From Magnetominusculus dajiuhuensis (lineage in GTDB: Bacteria; Nitrospirota; Thermodesulfovibrionia; Thermodesulfovibrionales; Magnetobacteriaceae), in contig NZ_JBJUSG010000001.1 of NCBI RefSeq assembly GCF_046044395.1, positions 1 to 64,000 of the forward strand: DNA of 64,000 bases. The letters run 5' to 3'. A model generated the notes under the pieces. The model was not told the DNA's origin. It worked only from the letters and a program-made list of their open reading frames with translations, and searched no databases. The position numbers were made by a program, and so were the translations under genes. This document shows positions 51,210-59,020 of the stretch, piece by piece; position 1 is the first letter of the stretch, and each line of letters begins with the position of its first letter.

Positions 51210-52385
51210 TTGTTTATAAGATATATCATGGTGTTTATGCTGGCGGCGGTGGCCGTGTCCCCCGCGATACTTGCGGCACACGACTTCCCGGAAGGGGCGG
51301 TGCCGTATGAGAAGTCAAGGCGGTGTTCCGCATGCCACCCTGCGGTGTATAAGGAGTGGGCGGGTTCGCTTCATTCCCAATCGTCCGTTCACAAAGACGC
51401 CGCGCACAGAGCGATGTACGGGGCGTTTCTTGATGATATGAAAAGTGAGGGGAAAGAGGGCAGCTATCACTGCGCGACGTGCCACACGCCGATGGCGGAC
51501 AATGTCAAAGAACTCGTTGACGGGACGGCCAAACCGAATGAGAACTTATGGAGGGAGGACGAGGGCGTTGGATGCGCGTTTTGCCACCGCGTTGACACAG
51601 TAGTAGAGGGGAAAGACAGAAACACATTTACAATCAATAAAGATGGCGCGTACATCTCATCGAATCCGGTTGAGAAGGCACCTCACGGCGTTGGTGTGAG
51701 CCAGCTTTTTGCCAGCGGTGAAATCTGTATGGGCTGCCACAGCCACCTGGAGAATCAGGACAGCGTTGCAATATGTTCAATGAAAGAGGAAGGCCAGGGC
51801 AATTGTATCGCCTGCCATATGGAGAGAAAGGAAGGGCCGCCCTCAACTGAATCAGCAAAGGAGACCCACGCCTCACACGAAATGGCGGGTGGCCACAGCC
51901 TCGTGATGCTGTGCAGGGCTGTCAGTGTCAACGTAAAAATCAACAAAACAGACAATAGCACAACCGTTGACGTAGAAATCACAAACAAGACATCTCACGA
52001 TTTCCCTTCGACAATGCCGATGCGCATGGCGTTTTTAAAGGTGGCGGCTTTCGACGCCGACAAGAAGGCCGTATTCAGAAATTATCAGGTAAACCCTATG
52101 GAGGACAGGAAGGCCGTATTTATGAAGGCCTTCAGAGGTGGAGGCGATGTGGGCGTACCGGCATGGAAGGCGCAAGAGGTTGCATTAGACACAAGGCTGA
52201 AGAGCGCCGAGACGCGCAAATTTTCTTATCCAATCCCAAACGACGGCGTTAAATCAGTCTCGGTGGAGATAATCTACCGCCTTTTCCCATCTCAGGCGTT
52301 AGAAAAATACCGTGCCCTGAAAGATGCCGACGATAAGTCCATTGATACAAACTTTACGTTGTATAAGAAGGATTTTCCTTTTTAA
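51210..52385 (+). CDS. Pentaheme c-type cytochrome (cytochrome c554-like)
   Basis: A periplasmic multiheme protein of about 391 residues. Start taken as TTG 51210 with GGAGG five bases before it; signal peptide FIRYIMVFMLAAVAVSPAILAA. Five CxxCH heme sites: CSACH, CATCH, CAFCH, CMGCH and CIACH, all in the N-terminal 220 residues. The first is followed by PAVYKEWAGSLHSQS, typical of cytochrome c554/c-prime domains. A beta-rich region of about 170 residues without hemes completes the protein. It should carry electrons in anaerobic respiration (nitrogen or sulfur compounds); the partner is unknown. Confidence 0.85.
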   Translation: MFIRYIMVFMLAAVAVSPAILAAHDFPEGAVPYEKSRRCSACHPAVYKEWAGSLHSQSSVHKDAAHRAMYGAFLDDMKSEGKEGSYHCATCHTPMADNVKELVDGTAKPNENLWREDEGVGCAFCHRVDTVVEGKDRNTFTINKDGAYISSNPVEKAPHGVGVSQLFASGEICMGCHSHLENQDSVAICSMKEEGQGNCIACHMERKEGPPSTESAKETHASHEMAGGHSLVMLCRAVSVNVKINKTDNSTTVDVEITNKTSHDFPSTMPMRMAFLKVAAFDADKKAVFRNYQVNPMEDRKAVFMKAFRGGGDVGVPAWKAQEVALDTRLKSAETRKFSYPIPNDGVKSVSVEIIYRLFPSQALEKYRALKDADDKSIDTNFTLYKKDFPF

Positions 52386-52457
52386 AATAACCATCTTCTA
52401 AAATGGCCGTGCCATGATAAGATGGCTAATAACACTAAGACAGGAGGGTTGGACAAA

Positions 52458-52754
52458 ATGACAATCGGGTTTTTGATAACAAGAGACGGTTATAAAGACG
52501 ACATAATCGGCCTGACAAAGGCAGCCGTCAAAAAAGGGTTAAACGTTATCCTTTTTATGATGGACGACGGCACGAGACATTCTCAGGACAAGGATATCGT
52601 GGCGCTGATGGGTTTAAACGGCGTGACGATGAGCCTCTGCGACCATAGCGCGAAGCTTAGGAACGTCATCGAGATCCCTGAGGGATGCGCGGCTGGAAGC
52701 CAGTACCAGAACTCTGTTATGAATCAGGACGCCGACAAGGTAATCTTAATATAA
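52458..52754 (+). CDS. DsrE/TusD-family sulfur-relay protein
   Basis: A 98-residue alpha/beta protein from ATG 52458 (AGGAGG ten bases upstream; a more distant ATG at 52422 is possible). MTIGFLITRDGYKDDIIGLTKAAVKKGLNVILFMMDDGTRH and the cysteine in VTMSLCDHSA are the DsrE family features; that Cys corresponds to the persulfide-carrying residue of TusD/DsrE. First of three small genes in a row, comparable in order to tusDCB / dsrEFH. Confidence 0.85.
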   Translation: MTIGFLITRDGYKDDIIGLTKAAVKKGLNVILFMMDDGTRHSQDKDIVALMGLNGVTMSLCDHSAKLRNVIEIPEGCAAGSQYQNSVMNQDADKVILI

Positions 52755-52775
52755 CACAAAGCTAAGGAGAACTAT

Positions 52776-53048
52776 ATGCCGAAAAAGATAGCAGTGCTGG
52801 TAAGAGACAGACAGGGCGAGGCCCTCAGAATGAGCGTTGGCATAACCGTTATGGACGACATCATAGACGTATTCATTCTGGACAAGAAAATAGAGCCTGG
52901 CGAGGAAAACGACATGAACCTCGACATGATAAAGGAGATGGAATTGTCGTTGTGTACGAATGTCAGGGATTACGAGGGAATAGAGTACTGTTCCACCGAG
53001 GCAATCGCCAAAAAACTCCTCGACTACGACAACATCCTTGCCTACTAG
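52776..53048 (+). CDS. DsrF/TusC-like small protein
   Basis: A 90-residue protein (MPKKIAVLVRDRQGEALRMSVGITVMDDIIDVFILDKKI). The pattern of a first beta strand, then a helix with the A-L-R-M-S-x-G motif, fits the DsrE/F fold. It contains two cysteines (LSLC, EYCST). AAGGAG precedes the ATG. Its place between the DsrE-like and DsrH-like genes suggests the TusC position in a heteromultimer. Confidence 0.75.
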   Translation: MPKKIAVLVRDRQGEALRMSVGITVMDDIIDVFILDKKIEPGEENDMNLDMIKEMELSLCTNVRDYEGIEYCSTEAIAKKLLDYDNILAY

Positions 53049-53069
53049 GGAAATCAAAAAGGAGGTAAC

Positions 53070-53240
53070 ATGACAAAAGTCCTATTCTTACTGAAGCAGG
53101 AACCGGACAAAACCGCTAAGACCATCATAGATGTACAAAAGACACTGGCCGATGTGACGGTCATTGATATGAGAACCGATAAAGACTACGACAAGATAAT
53201 CGGTGAGGTCGTCGCAAGCGATAAAATCATTACGTGGTAA
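53070..53240 (+). CDS. Short DsrH/TusB-like protein (56 residues)
   Basis: ATG 53070 with a perfect GGAGGTAAC site begins a 56-residue frame: MTKVLFLLKQEPDKTAKTI, then VTVIDMRTDKDYDKIIGEV, and ASDKIITW at the end. The ILFLLKQ first strand and the final D-K-(I/V)-(I/V)-T-W are characteristic of DsrH/TusB, but the family usually has about 90-100 residues and a cysteine near the C-terminus; none is present here. The reading frame is intact and well initiated. Confidence 0.7.
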   Translation: MTKVLFLLKQEPDKTAKTIIDVQKTLADVTVIDMRTDKDYDKIIGEVVASDKIITW

Positions 53241-53254
53241 TATAAATCAGGACT

Positions 53255-53276
53255 GGGGGTGTGAAACTGCGCCCCC
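53255..53276 (+). terminator. Hairpin after the DsrE/F/H-like trio
   Basis: A seven-base stem (GGGGGTG / CGCCCCC with one G-U pair) and eight-base loop, 14 bases after the last stop, followed by TCTT. A plausible but weak intrinsic terminator. Confidence 0.45.
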
Positions 53277-53367
53277 TCTTACCCATGACCACTTAAACTG
53301 CATTTAGCCTGTTCCCGGATGCTGTACCTCGGATATAGGAGATTTGAGCTTAGGACGAAAATATTTC

Positions 53368-53396
53368 TTGCATTTTATTATTATTTATAGTATGAT
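53368..53396 (+). promoter_or_regulatory. Sigma-70 promoter upstream of HU
   Basis: TTGCAT (53368-53373), exactly 17 bases, TATGAT (53391-53396). The leader to the HU start would be about 157 bases and would include the tandem palindromes. Confidence 0.6.
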
Positions 53397-53494
53397 TACC
53401 ACGAAATGCGCCACCCGTATATAAGGACAACGGCACTGATTGGGCTGGGTTTGTGCGGCGCGGTGGTGGGGTGAAGGCTGTTTAGCTTACTAGA

Positions 53495-53524
53495 CCTAAA
53501 TTTATTAGGCCTAAACTTATTAGG
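53495..53524. promoter_or_regulatory. Tandem palindromic operators before HU
   Basis: Two abutting 15-base palindromes, CCTAAATTTATTAGG and CCTAAACTTATTAGG (CCTAA-N5-TTAGG), 36 bases before the HU start codon. Two adjacent symmetric sites strongly suggest cooperative repressor binding, possibly HU autoregulation or another dimeric regulator. Confidence 0.6.
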
Positions 53525-53559
53525 TTATACGTCAGATTAACTTCGGGAGGTAGGGCTAT

Positions 53560-53838
53560 ATGAGTAAAGTGGAACTGATAGAGAAGGTGGCAAAGGATGC
53601 AAACTTGTCAAAAGCAGATGCCGGCAGGGCACTTGACGCGGCTATTGCGGCCATCATTGACACATTGAAACACGGACAGAAACTGACCCTCGTAGGGTTC
53701 GGTACGTTTTCAGTTTCGTTGAGAAAGGCAAGAGATGGCCGTAACCCCAGAACAGGCGACGTAATTAAGATACCTGCGGCCAGTGTTCCTAAGTTTGTCC
53801 CCGGCCTGGCGTTTAAAGAAGCGGTAAATAAAAAATAG
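53560..53838 (+). CDS. hup: HU-family nucleoid DNA-binding protein
   Basis: A 92-residue DNA-bending protein. MSKVELIEKVAKDANLSKADAGRALDAAIAAIIDTLKHGQKLTLVGFGTFSVSLRKARDGRNPRTGDVIKIPAASVPKFVPGLAF has the dimer core and the beta-arm with R-N-P-(R/Q)-T-G and the tip proline. GGGAGG precedes the ATG. HU subtype and whether it is the only copy are unknown. Confidence 0.95.
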   Translation: MSKVELIEKVAKDANLSKADAGRALDAAIAAIIDTLKHGQKLTLVGFGTFSVSLRKARDGRNPRTGDVIKIPAASVPKFVPGLAFKEAVNKK

Positions 53839-53864
53839 TCTATCTAAGTGTGAGACCATAATTG

Positions 53865-54620
53865 GTGAACTGTAGGCTTGTTTTTGTGTGTTTGGTGCTT
53901 GCGTTGTCGGTACACGGCGTAGCTTTCGCTGCGGACGAGGCTGCCCCACCAGACAGTGTGGCCTCAGTGGTTAAGCCGGGCAGCCGCAGCACGCTGGAGA
54001 CATACCTGTTCAAATCGGGTGGGTTTATCGCGGATAAGCTGCAGGTTTACGGAAAGGTTGTGGCGGCACCGGCACCAGGCTCTGACCGCATCCTCTTTGG
54101 CAAAAATGACTATGTCTATGTGGATATCAGCCAGGATTACGCAGACCAGTACTCAGATTACTTCATCGTCGAGATAGGTGATAAGGTCAAACATCCAAAG
54201 ACCGGTAAAAACATGGGGAAGCTAATAACGATTATTGGGCAACTGAGATTAATAGGCCAGGAAGCCGGTTATAAAAAGGCGCTCATCACCGATTCAACCA
54301 GAGAGATAGTCCTCAAGCAGCCGATTATCCCCTCTTATGTCTTCCAGCGTCCAGAGGATAGCGAGACCGTCAAGCCAGGCATCAACGGTTTGATAATGAA
54401 AGTTATGCCGTTGCATTTACTAGGTGCCCAGTACCAAATCCTCTACGTAGATAAAGGGACTGACGACGGCCTGAGGTCCGGCGATATGTTCACGGTCATG
54501 TCAACCACAAAACCCATATCGCCTATTGGAAAGATAAAAATACTCTCCACACAGAAAAATACCGCAACAGCGTATGTCATCGAATCCAAGACATCTATTT
54601 TCGTAGGCGATACCTTTTAG
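53865..54620 (+). CDS. Exported protein with FlgT-C-like domain
   Basis: About 251 residues from GTG 53865 (a TTG one codon earlier is possible). A signal peptide (LVFVCLVLALSVHGVAFA) ends near residue 22. The middle contains a LysM-adjacent type of beta domain (GKVVAAPAPGSDRILFGKNDYVYVDIS). The C-terminal 70 residues (YVDKGTDDGLRSGDMFTVMSTT ... GKIKILSTQKNTATAYVIESKTSIFVGD) resemble the FlgT C-terminal domain seen in many cell-wall proteins. Function unknown; probably periplasmic. The next gene starts six bases after. Confidence 0.65.
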   Translation: MNCRLVFVCLVLALSVHGVAFAADEAAPPDSVASVVKPGSRSTLETYLFKSGGFIADKLQVYGKVVAAPAPGSDRILFGKNDYVYVDISQDYADQYSDYFIVEIGDKVKHPKTGKNMGKLITIIGQLRLIGQEAGYKKALITDSTREIVLKQPIIPSYVFQRPEDSETVKPGINGLIMKVMPLHLLGAQYQILYVDKGTDDGLRSGDMFTVMSTTKPISPIGKIKILSTQKNTATAYVIESKTSIFVGDTF

Positions 54621-54626
54621 TTAGAA

Positions 54627-55898
54627 ATGCCAGATGATCAGGACAAATATGATCTGTCGTTTTTTGATATAACTGGCAACTGCAACCTAAGATGCCCGTT
54701 TTGTATAAACGACTGGTCAACGATAAGCGGCAACGTACCAGTTAGCGAGAAGACGTTTGGCAAGATATTGACGCTCCTGCCGCTTTTAAATAGTTTTTAC
54801 CTGTCCTGTTATTTTGAACCGACAATTCATCCTGATTTCAGCTCAATAATTAAAATGATACCCGATGAGCATAGGAAAAAGGTCTTGTTTACGACAAATT
54901 TATCAAGAAAACTCTCAGACGATGTAGTAGAAGGGTTGACCAACAGCGGCTTTAACTATATAAATGTATCATTGGATTCTCTGAATCCCCAGGTATTTGA
55001 GAGCCTGCGCAAGGGGGCGCGGTTTGATGTGTTCTATGACAACCTCAGATGCCTGACAGATGCCTTTTCCGCAAATCCCAACGCCCCCCCACTCAGATAT
55101 ATAACCATTTTGACCAGGCACAATGTTGATGAAATACCAAAGTTGATAGAGGACTGCGCGACTAATTATCTTTCCACGATGAATGAACTAAGGACTTTTG
55201 TCCCGATGCCGCACATCAACAAGGACTGGATAAAAGACAATGAAATAACAGAAGACAGGCGCAACACCCTGTGGGAGACCCTGTACGAATTTCCTCATAA
55301 GTGGATGTATGTGGATTACGGCAAAAAATCTGAATACGACGAATTTTTTGATTCATTGGAAGACCCTAAGAAGAAAAAGATTTACTTCCTGCCACCGTTT
55401 ACAGGACTGCGAATCTCCTCGGAAGGAATAGTTGAACTCACTCACATGGGCATCGAATCAAAGTATGACATAAACAAGATGGACGACCCATATGGCGTGT
55501 TTAAGGAGATACTGGCCCTCCACCACCTTGACGTGGAAAGGGCGGGGGAGATAAAAAATCTTCACGGTGAGAAACTGAGCATCATAAAAGAAAAAGATAG
55601 TGTAATAGACAATATAACGTCCGAAAAAAATGCCGCAATCAAGGAAAGGGATGATTCCATCTGCAATCTGACGAACGAAAGAAACGCCCTTACCGAAGAA
55701 AAACACACGCTGACTGCCGAAAAAGACGGCCTTACAGACGAACTTGCCACAGTCAAGGCGACATATTTCTATATGCTTTCGCAAAAGGACATGGTCGGCG
55801 TATGGAGAAAATTCAGGCACTCGGCTGGAAAACTCCTTTTTAAGAATAACCCGGAACTAAAAAATCATATAAAGAAGACCTTAAGAATCGGCAAGTGA
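54627..55898 (+). CDS. Radical SAM protein with C-terminal coiled coil
   Basis: A 423-residue radical SAM enzyme. The iron-sulfur cluster motif CNLRCPFC (C-x3-C-x2-C) is at about residue 19; strands such as KVLFTTNLS and YINVSLDSLNPQVFESLRKGARFD follow. No SPASM or B12 domain is obvious. Residues about 310-385 form a long coiled coil with repeated ITSEKNA/LTNERNA/LTAEKD heptads, then a basic tail. It overlaps a GT2 gene by four bases (GTGA), so the pair may modify one surface glycan or lipid. Substrate unknown. Confidence 0.8.
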   Translation: MPDDQDKYDLSFFDITGNCNLRCPFCINDWSTISGNVPVSEKTFGKILTLLPLLNSFYLSCYFEPTIHPDFSSIIKMIPDEHRKKVLFTTNLSRKLSDDVVEGLTNSGFNYINVSLDSLNPQVFESLRKGARFDVFYDNLRCLTDAFSANPNAPPLRYITILTRHNVDEIPKLIEDCATNYLSTMNELRTFVPMPHINKDWIKDNEITEDRRNTLWETLYEFPHKWMYVDYGKKSEYDEFFDSLEDPKKKKIYFLPPFTGLRISSEGIVELTHMGIESKYDINKMDDPYGVFKEILALHHLDVERAGEIKNLHGEKLSIIKEKDSVIDNITSEKNAAIKERDDSICNLTNERNALTEEKHTLTAEKDGLTDELATVKATYFYMLSQKDMVGVWRKFRHSAGKLLFKNNPELKNHIKKTLRIGK

Positions 55899-56677
55899 GA
55901 CCACCCGTGCGAGTTTCCTTCATTATCCCGAACTGGAACCACAAACAGCTCCTTGATGAGTGTATCACATCTATAAAGGCATTAACAGGGGATTTTGAAA
56001 AGGAGATAATAGTTATAGACAATGCCTCAGAAGACGGCAGCGCCGCGTTTGTAAAAGACGCACATCCCGACGTGATTTTACATCGCGGCCAGAGCAATGT
56101 TGGTTACGCAAAGGCGACCAATATGGGGGTGTCGCTGTCGGGCGGACAGATGATTTTTCTGTTAAACAATGACGTAAGACTCTTTCCGGACTGCCTGCAA
56201 AGACTGTATGACTGCATGGAAGACAACCCGCGTGCCGGGGCGGCTGCCCCGCTTTTGTACTATCCAGACGGCAGATTTCAGATCTCATGCCGACGTTTCC
56301 CTTCGCCTGCGGCATTGGTTTTGGAGCAATTTGGCGTGTTCAGGCTCGGTAGGTTCAGGAAATGGAAGCTGACGCAAGAGGAACACCACCGCTCAGGTGA
56401 AGTGCCCCAGCCCATGGCCTCAGCTCTCCTTATAAAAAGGGAGTGCTGGGATGAGGTCGGTGCGTTGGATGAGGACTTTCCTATCTTTTTTAACGATGTT
56501 GACTGGTGTTACCGGCTGTACAAGGATACAAAGTTTACGATTGCCCTCTGCCATGGTGCAAAGGCAATTCACCACGAAGGCGTCTCGGTAAACCGTCTTG
56601 GATTCAGGAAGAAGATAAACTTTTACAGGGGACTTTTCAGTTTTTACAAAAAACACTACCTCATAAGACAGAATTAG
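55895..56677 (+). CDS. GT2 family glycosyltransferase
   Basis: A 260-residue GT-A enzyme starting at GTG 55895. VSFIIPNWNHKQLLDECITSI, VIDNASEDGSAAFV and FLLNNDVRLFPDC (acidic metal motif) mark the nucleotide-sugar site; MASALLIKRECWDEVGALDEDFPIFFNDVDWCYRL is the conserved acceptor block of rhamnosyl/mycofactocin-like GT2 enzymes. Coupled to the radical SAM gene by a four-base overlap. Confidence 0.88.
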   Translation: MRPPVRVSFIIPNWNHKQLLDECITSIKALTGDFEKEIIVIDNASEDGSAAFVKDAHPDVILHRGQSNVGYAKATNMGVSLSGGQMIFLLNNDVRLFPDCLQRLYDCMEDNPRAGAAAPLLYYPDGRFQISCRRFPSPAALVLEQFGVFRLGRFRKWKLTQEEHHRSGEVPQPMASALLIKRECWDEVGALDEDFPIFFNDVDWCYRLYKDTKFTIALCHGAKAIHHEGVSVNRLGFRKKINFYRGLFSFYKKHYLIRQN

Positions 56678-56743
56678 TGGAAAGAAAGGCCAGCATTTGG
56701 TTATAATCCATTAACAGGTTTTTTTTACTAATGGGAGGCGGCA

Positions 56744-57139
56744 ATGAAAAAGATAGCGGTAACCGAGACATATGAAGACGGGCAGGCAATCATAAAAGAA
56801 GGTACGCACGGCGAAGGCACCTATGTGATAATGTCCGGGCAGGTGGCTATAAAGGTAAAAATTGACAACGTGGTCATAACGATAACAGAGTTAGAAAAAG
56901 GGGACATCTTCGGGCACATGAGTTTAATTGACAGGCAGCCGCGTTCGGCCTCCGCTGTGGCTGTGGGACAGGTGAAGGTGGGGCTTTTCGACAAGGACTA
57001 TCTCGACTCCGAAATAAACCAGACCTCCGAGGATTTTCGAATAATCCTCAGGGCACTGGTTGACAGACTAAGAAATACGACTACTAAATATACCAATCTC
57101 TGCATTAAACATTATAAGCTGACGGGGTCAATAGAATAA
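56744..57139 (+). CDS. Stand-alone cyclic-nucleotide-binding domain protein
   Basis: A 131-residue Crp-type sensor domain without a DNA-binding domain. EDGQAIIKEGTHGEGTYVIMSGQVAIKVKID and GDIFGHMSLIDRQPRSASA form the beta-roll and phosphate-binding cassette. The cassette Glu, which usually contacts the cyclic nucleotide ribose, is His here (FGH), while the Arg is kept. It may bind another ligand or none. GGGAGGCGG precedes the ATG. Role unknown; it could act in trans on another regulator. Confidence 0.8.
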   Translation: MKKIAVTETYEDGQAIIKEGTHGEGTYVIMSGQVAIKVKIDNVVITITELEKGDIFGHMSLIDRQPRSASAVAVGQVKVGLFDKDYLDSEINQTSEDFRIILRALVDRLRNTTTKYTNLCIKHYKLTGSIE

Positions 57140-57185
57140 AAGGATTAACGACGAAGGGGGGGTAACCCCCCCTTCACCCCGTAAA
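57139..57185 (-). repeat. Intergenic hairpin element, copy E (core only)
   Basis: Reverse-oriented core: tail AAGGATTAACGACGAAG, the perfect G/C hairpin, then CACCCCGTA. The outer hairpin and link are missing. It fills the junction between the convergent cNMP gene and the Usp gene. Confidence 0.88.
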
Positions 57186-57222
57186 TCTTGCCACGTTACT
57201 CTGGCTAAAGGCTGCGTCGCTG

Positions 57223-58098
57223 TCAATTCATACTTTTTTTAACGACCAACACTGCACACATGCTAAGGGCTATCACCCTTTCCGCAACGCTGCCCATGAA
57301 GACACTAGCAAGCCCTGTGCTGCCATAGTTGCCCATGATAATAATATCGGCCCCCATCTCTAAGGAGGCATTGACCAATGTCTTATACGGCTGCCCTACA
57401 AGCGGAAATGTCTCTACTTTTACCCCTTTGGCCTTGGCCTTGGCTTCTATTTTGCTCAAGATGTCTGTTGCCTGGCTTAACTTGCCCCTATCGGTGACTA
57501 CCGATACCGCTGATAGTGTCTTTACGGTCGGACAGCGGCTTGCCATATCTATGGCCTCGTCCACCGCCCCTTCACTTTGTTGGGAGCCGTCTGAGGCTAG
57601 CAGCAATGTCTCCCCCCTGAGCTGCGTATCCCTGGGGACTACAAGCACCTTTGACGAGGTGCTGGCTATTACTTTTGCCGTTACGCTGCCCATGATGAAT
57701 TTCTTTAAGCCCGTCATGCCCCGCCGTCCCATGATGATGATATCGGTCTTTTGGCTTTCCGCCTCCTCTATTATTGCCTCATATACCCGCTCGGCACGCT
57801 TTATCATCGTCGTGCATTCCACGTTATTCATGGCGGCCTCTTCTCTTACCGCCTCAAGCTCCTCCCCGGCCAATTTAATCATATCAGCCGAGTAATCAAA
57901 CCCCATGCTCTCATAGGCAGGATTTATTTCAAGTACCCTTATGAGCCTCAACGAGGTGTTACACTCGCGGGAAAACGCTATTGCCTCTCTCACCGCGCCC
58001 TTGCTGAAGGCCGACCCGTCTGTTGCCAGCAGGATTGACCTGGCCTCTCCCATCATCTTCGCCTTGTATCTTTCTTTGATGTCTATGTTGTCCAGCAT
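57223..58098 (-). CDS. Tandem universal stress protein
   Basis: Two Usp domains in 291 residues. Both keep the ATP-binding motif G-x2-G-x9-G-S: GRRGMTGLKKFIMGS (about residue 120) and GNYGSTGLASVFMGS (about 265), so both halves probably bind ATP. Starts SILLATDGS and LLLASDGS mark the domains. AGAGGAG precedes the ATG. It lies 25 bases after a TIGR02186 gene in what appears to be one minus-strand operon with a TauE/SafE permease. Confidence 0.92.
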   Translation of the reverse strand: MLDNIDIKERYKAKMMGEARSILLATDGSAFSKGAVREAIAFSRECNTSLRLIRVLEINPAYESMGFDYSADMIKLAGEELEAVREEAAMNNVECTTMIKRAERVYEAIIEEAESQKTDIIIMGRRGMTGLKKFIMGSVTAKVIASTSSKVLVVPRDTQLRGETLLLASDGSQQSEGAVDEAIDMASRCPTVKTLSAVSVVTDRGKLSQATDILSKIEAKAKAKGVKVETFPLVGQPYKTLVNASLEMGADIIIMGNYGSTGLASVFMGSVAERVIALSMCAVLVVKKSMN

Positions 58099-58123
58099 AT
58101 TGCTCTCCTCTGTGGGTTAAAGG

Positions 58124-59017
58124 TTATCGTTCCTTTGATTGGTCTGTCTCTTCAAGCACGGATATCGTATAAACCTGGCCGTTGACCGCGTTAATAATGC
58201 TCCTGGGCGCCATAATGGCCGCAAGCAGCATTCTTTTGGCAATCCCTATTACCGGGGTTACCATGTATCCGGTTATGAGGGCAATTATTATGGCAAGCAC
58301 CCCATAGACCCCGCCATGGTTCATAGCTATATCCGATATTTCACGCACTACCCCGACAGGTTCAATCAGAACATCGTCAGACACCGTTTGCACTACCGAG
58401 CGGTTTTTAACCGCGTAAACAGCCACCTCATAGCGGCCAATCGGCACCTGGTAGGGCATTTTCACAGTCAACCAAAAGGAGTTATTTCCATCTTTCAACG
58501 GCATAAGAATAACCTTATTGCCAACTTTATTGTCAGGGGCCGAATATAGTTTACCGGTCTCCTTCACCTTTATGAATTCCCTGAAGAGCGCATCCTTATC
58601 GCTGGTGCCACTGATTCCAACACTGTTCTGGAGCGCTTCGTACCCAAGCGAATACCTATTTCTTTCGGCCACCGGTAAAATGCCGTCTATGTCAGCAGAG
58701 CTATACAACATGTAGACGCTGTTGACTTTTGCCACATCAACTTTGTCCTTATTCATCCAAAACAGGTGGAAGAATTTCTCTTTGACCATAAACGATTCAT
58801 TCTCAAGGGGAGAGGTGATTTTCACTATCACGTCCTCGCCGCTTGCAACAGTGCCGGTTATCTTTAAGGCATTACCCTTGTAGAAGGCAGTTATGGGAAT
58901 CATTTTTTTATCCAAACTAAGGGTAAGAGCCGCATTGGCGTGATTTACACTTAGCAGTAAAACAAGGACAGGTAACAGTGTTTTTAGTAGTTTACCCATT
59001 ATGATTTTCCTCCACAT
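58124..59017 (-). CDS. TIGR02186-family membrane-anchored periplasmic protein
   Basis: A 297-residue protein with an N-terminal signal (LLKTLLPVLVLLLSVNHANA), a periplasmic beta domain beginning LTLSLDKKMIPITAFYKGNALKITGTV, and one C-terminal membrane helix (about residues 245-270). This fits the TIGR02186/PF09608 family, which is regularly encoded next to TauE/SafE permeases, as here, and is probably a subunit or partner of the transporter. A start six codons later (58999, GGAGG ten bases upstream) is equally good. Confidence 0.85.
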   Translation of the reverse strand: MWRKIIMGKLLKTLLPVLVLLLSVNHANAALTLSLDKKMIPITAFYKGNALKITGTVASGEDVIVKITSPLENESFMVKEKFFHLFWMNKDKVDVAKVNSVYMLYSSADIDGILPVAERNRYSLGYEALQNSVGISGTSDKDALFREFIKVKETGKLYSAPDNKVGNKVILMPLKDGNNSFWLTVKMPYQVPIGRYEVAVYAVKNRSVVQTVSDDVLIEPVGVVREISDIAMNHGGVYGVLAIIIALITGYMVTPVIGIAKRMLLAAIMAPRSIINAVNGQVYTISVLEETDQSKER

Positions 59018-59020
59018 TAA

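Larger units (their letters stand above)
53241..53559. other. Gene-free region upstream of HU
   Basis: 319 bases without a gene. It holds a terminator-like hairpin (53255-53276), a sigma-70 promoter (53368-53396) and two tandem palindromes (53495-53524), all listed separately. Confidence 0.8.
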
